Shown: positions 1-5,830 of the stretch, in pieces
Layout of the letters: every line of letters begins with the position of its first letter
Numbering within the stretch: the stretch's first letter is position 1
DNA from: Spirochaetaceae bacterium
GTDB taxonomy: Bacteria > Spirochaetota > Spirochaetia > SZUA-6 > Bin103
DNA length: 6,580 bases
Direction: 5' to 3'
Assembly (NCBI GenBank): GCA_026710565.1
Contig: JAPOQV010000493.1
Span: 1-6,580, forward strand
Notes under the pieces: generated by a model
Told to the model about the DNA's origin: nothing
Databases searched by the model: none
What the model saw: the letters and a program-made list of their open reading frames with translations, nothing else
Program-made: the position numbers and the translations under genes

Positions 1-1381
1 CCACCAGGGTGGCGCGCCGCGGGCCGACGCTGCAGACGGGGCCCGGCAGAAGGCGGGTCCTGCGGCCTTGCAGGACGATCGGCCGCAGGTCCACGTGCCG
101 CGGCTCGAGGCGCCCGTCGATCAGGCAAGGGGCGCGCGACAGGGCCAGCGTCGGCTGCGCGATGAAGTCGGCCGGGTCTGCGCGCACCTGGCGGGCGTAC
201 TCCTCGCGCTCGCTCGGCGTGGCGTGGGGACCGATCAGCATGCCGTAGCCGCCCGACTCGCCCACCCGCTTGAACACCAGGCGGTCGATGTTGTCGAGGG
301 CGAATTCCAGGTCCTCGGGCCGGCGGCACAGGTAGGTCTCCACGCTGGCCAACCGCGGCTCCTCGCCCAGGAAGTAGCGGATCATGTCGGGCACGTACGC
401 GTAGATGCTCTTGTCGTCCGCGACACCGGTGCCGGGCGCGTTCGCGAGCGTCACGTTGCCGCGCCGGCACGCGTCCATCAGCCCCGGCACGCCGAGCAGA
501 GAATCACTCCGGAACTCCCGCGGATCGATGAAGTCGTCGTCCAGCCGCCGGTAGATCACGTCCACGCGCCGCAGGCCGCCGGTCGTGCGCATGGAAACGT
601 ACCCGTCGCGCACGACCAGGTCGCGGCCCTCCACCAGCTCCGCGCCGAGCTCGCCGGCCAGGAACATGTGCTCGTAGAAGGCGGAGTTGTAGACCCCGGG
701 CGTCAGCAGCGCGATCACGGGATCGGAGCGGCCGGACAGCGCCAGCTCGCGCAGCGTGGCGAGCAGCACGCGCCCGTAGTCCTCGACCTCCCGCACCCGC
801 GAGCTGCGGTACAGGCGGCGGAAGTTCGCCTTGACCGCCTTACGGTTGGCGATCATGTAGGACACCCCGGAGGGAACCCGCAGGTTGTCCTCCAGCACCC
901 GGAACCCGTCGTTGGTGCGCACCAGGTCGGTGCCGCAGATGGCGACCCACGTGTCGTGCGGAGCGCGGAACCCGCGCATCTGGGCTCGGTATTGCGGGCA
1001 GCCGTACACCATGTCCGACGGGACGACGCCGTCGCTCACGACACGGGCGGCATCGTAGATGTCGGCCAGAAAGAGATTCAGCGCCTTCAGCCGCTGCGTG
1101 AGGCCGGCCTCCAGGTGCCGCCACTCATCGCCCGTGAGCATCCGCGGCACGCAGTCCACGGGGATGATCCGCTCCTCCGCGTCGGCGTCACCGTATACCG
1201 TGAAGGTGATCCCTTCGCTGGAGAATGAGCGCGTCACCCGTTCCTGGATGCTCTCGAGCTCCTCGACGGGGAGGCGTCGCAACTCCTCATGGAGCGCTCG
1301 GGAGTGCTCGCGCGGCGCGCCGCCGGGTAGAAACATCTCGTCATAACATGCCTGGTCGACATCGTACGATTCGAAGTCCAA
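1..1381 (-). CDS. Circularly permuted type 2 ATP-grasp protein (COG2308, DUF404/DUF407), 3' end cut by window edge
   Basis: The frame gives 460 codons from a TTG start and stays open at base 1. Family hallmarks seen: YDEMF at residues 13-17, QRLKALNLFLADIY near 96-109, EDNLRVPSGVSYM at 164-176, YRRLDDDFIDP at 277-287, NAPGTGVADDKSIYAYVPD at 314-332, VGESGGYGML (glycine-rich nucleotide loop) at 373-382 and DGRLEPRHVDLRP at 422-434. Family members end shortly after the point reached here, so only a short C-terminal tail should be missing. The family is predicted to be cytoplasmic ATP-dependent ligases forming amide or peptide-like bonds; substrates are mostly unknown, and a DUF403 alpha-E partner is often adjacent. 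TTG was chosen because an in-frame TAG lies four codons upstream, a GGGGTAGGG ribosome site precedes it, and homologues carry about 15 residues before YDEMF. The alternative ATG at 1336 would lose these. It follows PhyH after 23 bases, so is probably cotranscribed. The family call is firm; the substrate is unknown. Confidence 0.93.
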   Translation of the reverse strand, partial: MDFESYDVDQACYDEMFLPGGAPREHSRALHEELRRLPVEELESIQERVTRSFSSEGITFTVYGDADAEERIIPVDCVPRMLTGDEWRHLEAGLTQRLKALNLFLADIYDAARVVSDGVVPSDMVYGCPQYRAQMRGFRAPHDTWVAICGTDLVRTNDGFRVLEDNLRVPSGVSYMIANRKAVKANFRRLYRSSRVREVEDYGRVLLATLRELALSGRSDPVIALLTPGVYNSAFYEHMFLAGELGAELVEGRDLVVRDGYVSMRTTGGLRRVDVIYRRLDDDFIDPREFRSDSLLGVPGLMDACRRGNVTLANAPGTGVADDKSIYAYVPDMIRYFLGEEPRLASVETYLCRRPEDLEFALDNIDRLVFKRVGESGGYGMLIGPHATPSEREEYARQVRADPADFIAQPTLALSRAPCLIDGRLEPRHVDLRPIVLQGRRTRLLPGPVCSVGPRRATLV

Positions 1382-1388
1382 CGCCGAG

Positions 1389-1397
1389 CCCTACCCC
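1389..1397 (-). promoter_or_regulatory. Ribosome binding site supporting the TTG start of the ATP-grasp gene
   Basis: On the minus strand this reads GGGGTAGGG, seven bases before the TTG at 1381. The spacing suits Shine-Dalgarno pairing and supports this start over the in-frame ATG at 1336. An ATG in the same frame at 1400 is followed two codons later by TAG, so it cannot start the gene. Confidence 0.5.
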
Positions 1398-1404
1398 ATG
1401 CGCG

Positions 1405-2283
1405 CTACGACGACGACAGCAGCCGGTCGTCGGAGCGGATGTCCAGCGGCCAGGCGCGCCAGTAGTAGCGCAGGGGATCGTCGGCGGCCCAGCCGGCGTA
1501 GACCTCGTCCCACCCGATCCAGCGCATGTGCGGCAGCAGCGAGTGCTCGTGCACGGGCGTGCCGCGGCCCTGGTAGCGGAAGTCGCAGGAGAATCTGATC
1601 CGGTCGGTGGACCGGTTGTCGCGCGCCTGGTGGACGGTCAGGCTGTGAAACAGCAGGACGTCGCCGCACCGCAGCGGGTTCCAGCGCCACTCCGTGTCGC
1701 CGGACGCCTCGAAGTAGATCGAGCCCTCGGGCACCGGATGCAGGCCGCCGCGATGGGAACCGGGGGCGACCGCCAGGCCTCCAAGCTGCTCCGGGCAGTC
1801 GCCGAGCGGGATCCAGGCCGTCCAGACCTCCGGCGACGCCTTGATCGGACGGTGGTCCTGGTGGGGCGCTGTCGTGATGGACGGGCGGCGCGGGAACACC
1901 GTCCTGACGATGTTGCGCGGATGCGCCAGCACCGACTCGCCCAACACCGTCTCCAGCACGCCGATCAGCGCCGGATGAACCGCGAGCGCGTGCACGCCGC
2001 GCCGGCGCAACAGGTCGTTGTAGTACGCCTTGTACGCCGGCGTAGGGTCGCTTTCGTGCAGGAAGGCGCTGGGCTCGGCCACCGCGTCACCTACCGGCGT
2101 CCCGGGCCACAGCAGGCCGTGGCGCGCCGCGATTGCCGTGACCTCTTTCCGGACAGCCAACACCTCGTCCTGGGGGAGCAGTGCCGGAAGATACAGATAG
2201 CCGTCCTCCCGCGCCGCCTGCGCCTGCTGGTCCCCCGCCACGACGCGAAACGGCGTCGCGGCCGTCATCGCTGTCATGCTCAT
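1405..2283 (-). CDS. Phytanoyl-CoA dioxygenase (PhyH) family Fe(II)/2-oxoglutarate oxygenase
   Basis: A 292-residue protein, the usual length for bacterial PhyH-family enzymes. These non-heme iron enzymes hydroxylate small molecules, using O2 and 2-oxoglutarate and giving succinate and CO2. The iron ligands can be read: the HxD motif at H141-Q-D143 (in APHQDHRP) and the distal histidine H218 in FHSLTVHQARDN. R228 or R230 in TDRIRFS is the likely 2-oxoglutarate carboxylate anchor. The double-stranded beta-helix core spans about residues 120-240; WTAWIPLGDC (154-163) and GGLAVAPGSH (168-177) are typical core strands. There is no signal peptide or membrane segment, so it is cytoplasmic. The ATG at 2283 was chosen for its strong upstream AAGGGAGG; the frame is open further upstream but loses protein-like composition there and overlaps the oxidoreductase gene. 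It lies 16 bases after the Gfo/Idh stop and 23 before the ATP-grasp start, implying an operon. PhyH substrates range widely, so none is assigned. Confidence 0.92.
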   Translation of the reverse strand: MSMTAMTAATPFRVVAGDQQAQAAREDGYLYLPALLPQDEVLAVRKEVTAIAARHGLLWPGTPVGDAVAEPSAFLHESDPTPAYKAYYNDLLRRRGVHALAVHPALIGVLETVLGESVLAHPRNIVRTVFPRRPSITTAPHQDHRPIKASPEVWTAWIPLGDCPEQLGGLAVAPGSHRGGLHPVPEGSIYFEASGDTEWRWNPLRCGDVLLFHSLTVHQARDNRSTDRIRFSCDFRYQGRGTPVHEHSLLPHMRWIGWDEVYAGWAADDPLRYYWRAWPLDIRSDDRLLSSS

Positions 2284-2288
2284 ACGGC

Positions 2289-2296
2289 CCTCCCTT
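2289..2296 (-). promoter_or_regulatory. Ribosome binding site of the PhyH gene
   Basis: On the minus strand this reads AAGGGAGG, a near-perfect Shine-Dalgarno match five bases before the ATG at 2283. It fills the gap between the oxidoreductase stop and the PhyH start. It selects this ATG over the in-frame ATG six bases further in and over upstream codons within the preceding gene. Confidence 0.75.
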
Positions 2297-2299
2297 CGC

Positions 2300-3319
2300 T
2301 CAGGCGCTCCAGACCGACTCCCACGCCCCGCTCCGTGCCGAGCGGTAGAGCGCGAGGGCGGTCCGCATCTCTCCCAGCGCCTTCTCCGGCGGGGCCACCG
2401 GCGGCTTGCCGTCCAGCACCAGCGCCGCGAAGTCCTCGAGCTCCGGCCGGAACGAGTGGAAGTAGCCGTGGTCCCCCGGCAGAGCCTGCCCGTCCGGATG
2501 GTCCTCGTCGTACAGCTCGACCCCACCGCCCTCGAAGCCGCCGCGGATCAGCACTTCGCCCTTGGTGCCCATCACGCGAAACCACGGCATGTCCGACAGG
2601 TTCGCGGGCGACGTCAACGCCAGGAACGAGGCGATCACGCCCGACTCGAAGCGCAGCAGCGCCTGGGCGAGCGACTCGCCGTCCATCCCGCCGATCGGTC
2701 TGCCCATGGTGCCGACGACCGCGTCGATCTCTCCCAGCCAGACGCGCAGCGGCCTGATCCAGTGCGCGCCGCCGTCGATGACCACGCCGCCGCCGGTGCG
2801 CTGCAGGTCGAAGCGCCAGGGGCGGTTCCCCGGATACCAGAACGGATCGAACCGGCACTCGAACGCGGCCTGCGCGGCGATCACTTCGCCCACGGCGCCG
2901 TCGCGCAGCACATCTTCGACCGCGGCCACGTCCGGCCAGTACTGGGAGTTCTCGCCGACCATGAATGCCTGATCGGCGGCGGCGCCGGTCGCGAGCACCC
3001 GCTCAGCCGTGGTCAGATCCTGCGCGATCGGCTTCTCCAGGAGCACGTGCTTGCCCAAGGCGAGCGCCTGCTCGGTCAGGGCCTCGTGCAGGTCGTGCGG
3101 AGTCATGATGTCCACGGCGTCGAAGTCGACCGCCGCTGCCGCCTCCTCGATGGTCGCGAACGCGCCGACGCCGTACTCCTCGGCCAAGGCCTCGGCGGCC
3201 TCGCGCTTCGGGTCGATCGCGGCCGCGATCTCGATTCGGTCGATCGAGCGGATCGCCCTGGCGTGGTAGCCGGCGATCGCGCCGCAGCCGACCAGGGCCA
3301 GCCGCACGCTGTCAGCCAT
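2300..3319 (-). CDS. Gfo/Idh/MocA family NAD(P)-dependent oxidoreductase
   Basis: A 339-residue cytoplasmic protein of normal length for the family, whose members oxidise or reduce hydroxyl groups on sugars, inositols and related compounds. The N-terminal Rossmann fold (about 1-120) has the dinucleotide loop GCGAIAG at 11-17 after a hydrophobic strand (RLALV). D36 in AAAID ends the second strand, where an acidic residue usually favours NAD over NADP. The family signature EKP is at 95-97 with catalytic K96. The C-terminal alpha/beta domain has GGGVVIDGGAHW at 176-187, supplying D182 and H186 at the expected active-site positions. The ATG at 3319 gives the standard N terminus MADSVRLALVGCG, but no good Shine-Dalgarno precedes it. 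It is probably the first well-supported gene of the leftward cluster, with PhyH 16 bases downstream. Oxidoreductases of this family often sit with PhyH-like proteins in sugar-related clusters. The exact substrate cannot be read from sequence. Confidence 0.95.
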   Translation of the reverse strand: MADSVRLALVGCGAIAGYHARAIRSIDRIEIAAAIDPKREAAEALAEEYGVGAFATIEEAAAAVDFDAVDIMTPHDLHEALTEQALALGKHVLLEKPIAQDLTTAERVLATGAAADQAFMVGENSQYWPDVAAVEDVLRDGAVGEVIAAQAAFECRFDPFWYPGNRPWRFDLQRTGGGVVIDGGAHWIRPLRVWLGEIDAVVGTMGRPIGGMDGESLAQALLRFESGVIASFLALTSPANLSDMPWFRVMGTKGEVLIRGGFEGGGVELYDEDHPDGQALPGDHGYFHSFRPELEDFAALVLDGKPPVAPPEKALGEMRTALALYRSARSGAWESVWSA

Positions 3320-3435
3320 GCGCGGATCGTGTCATCCGAGGCTGTCCCGTGGCAACGGCGACCCCCCAACGCGATCGGACTGCGAAGCCCGCAGCGCGCA
3401 GGCAGGAGGCGGCCGTTCAAGCCGCGTCGGGGGGA

Positions 3436-3576
3436 TCAGCGACAGAAGCGGTTGCCCGGCCAGCGGTCGACGTCCACGAGCACCTGTGTGGTCGCGTGCG
3501 TGCGGCCGGGCGCTCCGACGCCCTTGGGCGACACCGCGGGAATCAGGCGGTGCTCGGTCGACAGGGTCAGCCGCAC
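3436..3576 (-). CDS. Possible small protein or gene remnant of 46 codons, unrecognised
   Basis: Reading from GTG at 3576 to TGA at 3436 gives a 46-residue peptide beginning VRLTLSTEHRLIPAVSPKG and ending VDRWPGNRFCR. I do not recognise it. Third positions are G or C in 42 of 46 codons. In the 15 codons directly upstream in the same frame, back to a TGA, only 6 of 15 are, so coding character switches on at the GTG. The residue mix (alternating hydrophobic strands, moderate charge) resembles a folded beta-rich domain rather than random GC-rich translation. The ribosome site is weak (GGA four bases upstream). It ends 116 bases before the oxidoreductase start on the same strand, so it could be the first gene of that operon, or the surviving piece of a longer gene that decayed. 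A chance frame remains possible. Confidence 0.33.
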   Translation of the reverse strand: MRLTLSTEHRLIPAVSPKGVGAPGRTHATTQVLVDVDRWPGNRFCR

Positions 3577-3593
3577 GGTTCCAGGAGCGGAAA

Positions 3594-3622
3594 TTGAAGC
3601 GCCACGGACAGCGGCATAGTAT
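3594..3622 (+). promoter_or_regulatory. Possible sigma70-type promoter for the coiled-coil/GH20 pair
   Basis: TTGAAG at 3594-3599 and TAGTAT at 3617-3622 are separated by exactly 17 bases and match the -35 and -10 consensus at four of six positions each. They sit in one of the few AT-richer patches of the window, just before the first rightward gene. Transcription would begin near 3629, leaving only about 5 bases before the ATG at 3634 or about 14 before the ATG at 3643. Confidence 0.4.
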
Positions 3623-3633
3623 CAAGGGACAGG

Positions 3634-4290
3634 ATGAGTGCGATGCCGCTGGAACGGGCCGACCTCGAACAGATCGGAAGCTACGTCAGGGACCACTTGA
3701 ATGGCTGGCTCGCGGAGGTCGCGACACCGCTCGCCCTGGGCCCGCAGCTCATCGAGCGCATCACCCGCGTCGAAGAGCGCATCGCCGACGTGGATGAGGG
3801 GCTCCTGCGCCTGGACGGAAGGGTCGCCGGCCTGAACGATCGAACGCTCGTCGTGCAGGAGGAACTCAAGCATCAGCGCGAGCTCATCGCTACCCGCTTC
3901 GAGGCATCGGACAAACGCTTCGAAGAGATGCAGGCACACCTGGACAAGCGCTTCGACGCCGTCGACAGACGTTTCGAAGCCGTCGACAAGCGGTTCGAAG
4001 CCGTGGACAAACGATTCGAAGACCTGCACACCTCCATGGCCAGGCGATTCGAGTCTGTCGACAGACGTTTCGAGGACATGCACACCTCCATGAGCGTCCG
4101 CTTCGAGGCCGTCGACAAGCGGTTCGAAGAGATGCACACCTCCACGAGCGCGCGCCACGCAGCCGTCGACAAGCGCTTCGAAGACCTCATTGCGAACATG
4201 AACAAGCGTTTCGCCGAGACGCGCTGGATGATGGGTGGCGTGGTCGTCCTGCTCGCTACCATGATGTCCCTCTACCAGTTCCTGGGATAG
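3634..4290 (+). CDS. Repeat-built coiled-coil protein with C-terminal membrane anchor
   Basis: A 218-residue protein of no known enzymatic function. Residues 1-86 are a predicted helical head, followed from about 87 to 197 by a highly charged coiled coil made of repeated K/R-RFE-x-VD blocks of 7 and 11 residues. A C-terminal hydrophobic segment (WMMGGVVVLLATMMSLYQFLG, 198-218) looks like a single transmembrane helix ending at the C terminus, so the coiled coil probably projects into the cytoplasm from a tail anchor. The pattern recalls bacterial DUF1640-like and other RFE-repeat coiled-coil proteins of uncertain function, but I cannot assign a family firmly. The start at 3634 has AAGGGA four bases away; the in-frame ATG at 3643 has AGGATGA five bases away and is a real alternative, costing only three residues. 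The GH20 gene starts 16 bases after its stop. Synonymous codons vary widely within the repeats. Confidence 0.82.
   Translation: MSAMPLERADLEQIGSYVRDHLNGWLAEVATPLALGPQLIERITRVEERIADVDEGLLRLDGRVAGLNDRTLVVQEELKHQRELIATRFEASDKRFEEMQAHLDKRFDAVDRRFEAVDKRFEAVDKRFEDLHTSMARRFESVDRRFEDMHTSMSVRFEAVDKRFEEMHTSTSARHAAVDKRFEDLIANMNKRFAETRWMMGGVVVLLATMMSLYQFLG
3892..4224 (+). repeat. Tandem 21-base and 54-base coding repeats (7 and 11+7 residue units)
   Basis: Residues 87-197 of the coiled-coil protein split cleanly into blocks: a lead heptad TRFEASD, an 18-residue unit starting KRFEEMQAHLD (94-111), two heptads RRFEAVD and KRFEAVD (112-125), then four consecutive 18-residue units starting KRFEDLHTSMA, RRFEDMHTSMS, KRFEEMHTSTS and KRFEDLIANMN (126-197). 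Each 18-residue unit is 11 plus 7, the hendecad-heptad combination known from coiled coils with locally relaxed supercoil. At DNA level the 54-base units occupy 4009-4224. Confidence 0.85.
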
Positions 4291-4306
4291 GTGAACGGGA
4301 CTAACG

Positions 4307-5815
4307 ATGACGACCCCTCATGGAGATGCGCTGCCGGTGATCCCGCGGCCGGCCGAGTTGGTCCGGCAGGAGGGCGCGTGGCTGTTCGGCCACGAGTTGC
4401 GCGTGAGCGTCGCGGACGGGTCTCTCGCGGAGGTAGCCTGCCACCTTGCCGGTGAGCTGGACGCGGCCGGGAACTGCCGCACGTCCGTCGCGGGCGCGGG
4501 CGCGGGCGCCGGCGCCGACGTCCGCATCATCGGGGCCGCCGAGCTGCCGGCCGACGCCTACCGCCTCACGGTCGGCCCCGACGGCGTCGTCCTGTCCGCC
4601 GCCGCGCCCACGGGTGCGTTGCACGGGGTGCAGACGCTGCTGCAACTCGTCAGCGGCGCGCACCGCCGCCGTGTGCCTGCCGTGCGGATCGCCGACCAGC
4701 CGCGCTTCGCGTGGCGGGGCGTGATGCTCGACTGCGCCCGCCACTTCTTCCCCGCCGCGACGGTCAAGCGCTTCATCGATCTGGCGGCCCGCTTCAAGCT
4801 GAACCGCTTCCACTGGCACCTGACCGAAGACCAGGGCTGGCGCCTTCCCATCGAGCGCTACCCCGAGCTGCTGCGGACCGCCAGCCGGCGCCGCGAGTCG
4901 ACCGGTGACGCCACGCCACACGCGGGCGCCTTCACGGCCGACGAGATACGCGACGTGGTCCGCTACGCGCAGGCCCGTCACGTCACGGTCGTGCCGGAGG
5001 TGGAACTGCCCGGCCACTGCGCCGCGGCCCTGGCCGCCTACCCTCACCTGTCGTGCACGGGCGGGCCGTTCGAGGTGGGAACCACCTGGGGGATCTACAA
5101 GGACGTCTACTGCGCCGGCAACGACGCCGTGTTCGCTTTCCTGGAAGGAGTGTTCGAGGAGGTGCTGGATCTGTTCCCGGGACCATACGTCCACATCGGT
5201 GGGGACGAGGTACCCAAGGATCGTTGGACCGCATGCGCCAGGTGCCGGCAGCGCATGGGGAACGAGGGTCTCGCCTCTCCGGAGAAACTGCAGGCGTGGT
5301 TCGTGCGCCGCGCCTGCAGTTACCTCCGTGATCGGGAGCGCACGGTGATCGGTTGGGACGAGGTGCTGGAAGGGGACGGTCCGGACGCCGACACGGTCAT
5401 CATGGCCTGGCGCGGGGCCGACCACGGCCGCGAGGCGGCGCGGCGCGGCCACCGGGTGATCATGACGCCCAACCCCTCGACCTATCTCAACTACACCCCG
5501 TACGAGCCGCCGCGGCCGCCGGGGCATCAGACGCGGCGGCTCTCCCTGGAGACCGCATACGCCTTCGATCCGGTGCCGCCCGAGCTCGACGAGCAGGAGG
5601 CAGGCAGGATCATCGGCTCACAGGCGTGCCTCTGGACCGAGTACGTGGAGACACAGGCCGACATCGACGAGCTCACCTGGCCGCGCCTGTGCGCGCTGGC
5701 CGAGGCGGCGTGGAGCGCGAGCGAAGCGCGCGACTGGTCCGACTTCCGGGCGCGCCTGTCCGGTCAGGCGCCGCTGTTCGAGCAGCTCGGCGTCGCGCGC
5801 ACCGCGAACTGGTAA
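4307..5815 (+). CDS. Glycoside hydrolase family 20 beta-N-acetylhexosaminidase
   Basis: A 502-residue protein that should remove terminal beta-linked GlcNAc or GalNAc by substrate-assisted catalysis. An N-terminal GH20b-like domain spans about residues 8-130 (VIPRPAELVRQEG at its start, GALHGVQTLLQL near its end). The catalytic TIM barrel follows from RFAWRGVMLDCARHFF (133-148). Family motifs seen: FHWHLTEDQGWR at 168-179, PEVELPGH at 230-237, and HIGGDE at 296-301 with the catalytic pair D300 (positions the acetamido group) and E301 (acid/base). IGWDEVLEG (348-356) and ACLWTEY (440-446) supply the expected tryptophans and substrate-binding residues. No signal peptide or lipobox is visible, so it is probably cytoplasmic, acting on imported oligosaccharides. 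The ATG at 4307 has only a weak GGGA, six bases away; the upstream stop and the conserved IPRP near the start support it. It follows the coiled-coil gene by 16 bases. An alternating Ala-Gly run (62-70) interrupts the first domain. CxxC at 310-313 follows the catalytic loop. Confidence 0.96.
   Translation: MTTPHGDALPVIPRPAELVRQEGAWLFGHELRVSVADGSLAEVACHLAGELDAAGNCRTSVAGAGAGAGADVRIIGAAELPADAYRLTVGPDGVVLSAAAPTGALHGVQTLLQLVSGAHRRRVPAVRIADQPRFAWRGVMLDCARHFFPAATVKRFIDLAARFKLNRFHWHLTEDQGWRLPIERYPELLRTASRRRESTGDATPHAGAFTADEIRDVVRYAQARHVTVVPEVELPGHCAAALAAYPHLSCTGGPFEVGTTWGIYKDVYCAGNDAVFAFLEGVFEEVLDLFPGPYVHIGGDEVPKDRWTACARCRQRMGNEGLASPEKLQAWFVRRACSYLRDRERTVIGWDEVLEGDGPDADTVIMAWRGADHGREAARRGHRVIMTPNPSTYLNYTPYEPPRPPGHQTRRLSLETAYAFDPVPPELDEQEAGRIIGSQACLWTEYVETQADIDELTWPRLCALAEAAWSASEARDWSDFRARLSGQAPLFEQLGVARTANW
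4490..4516 (+). repeat. Short (GCGGGC)n-type repeat coding for alternating Ala-Gly
   Basis: Nine codons alternate Ala and Gly (residues 62-70 of the GH20 enzyme), written with a near-perfect six-base unit GCGGGC that degrades to GCCGGC at its end. It lies in a loop of the N-terminal domain between CRTSV and DVRIIG. Slippage could change its length in frame in steps of two residues. Confidence 0.7.
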
Positions 5816-5830
5816 CGGCGAGGCGGCCGG

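Larger units (their letters stand above)
3320..3633. other. Divergent intergenic region between leftward and rightward gene groups
   Basis: This 314-base stretch must carry the promoters for both directions. It holds a possible sigma70-type promoter facing right at 3594-3622 and a possible 46-codon reading frame on the minus strand at 3436-3576. The remaining 116 bases before the oxidoreductase start show no convincing promoter, hairpin or reading frame; an 82-codon plus-strand frame at 3349-3597 looks random in composition. No tRNA-like or riboswitch-like structure was recognised. Confidence 0.6.

Noticed and set aside
68..3619. Very long plus-strand open frames (386, 510 and 447 codons) opposite the leftward genes
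   Set aside because: They are antisense frames of the ATP-grasp, PhyH and oxidoreductase genes. Their translations are rich in Arg, Ala, Pro and His and show no domain, while the minus-strand frames carry complete family motifs. Long shadow frames are expected at this GC content.
3332..3625. A 97-codon minus-strand frame and an 82-codon plus-strand frame in the intergenic region
   Set aside because: Both are dominated by Arg, Pro and Ala without coherent structure. The 46-codon minus-strand frame inside the same stretch has much better coding character.
3622..4158. A 178-codon minus-strand frame with regular FE/VD repeats opposite the coiled-coil gene
   Set aside because: The repeats are the reverse complement of the sense repeats. 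The sense frame has a ribosome site, a coherent coiled coil and a terminal membrane helix.
3913..4224. CRISPR-like or mobile-element interpretation of the repeats
   Set aside because: The units are contiguous, in frame, vary at silent sites and have no spacers or terminal inverted repeats. They are protein-coding repeats.
4301..5527. A 408-codon minus-strand open frame opposite the GH20 gene
   Set aside because: It mirrors the GH20 codons with high third-position GC. Its translation has no recognisable motif, and the sense strand has the full catalytic set.
5816..5830. Possible shared terminator between the convergent GH20 and E2 genes
   Set aside because: Only 15 bases separate the stops. 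The short CGGCCG palindrome there is too small to form a stable hairpin and has no U-tract on either strand.
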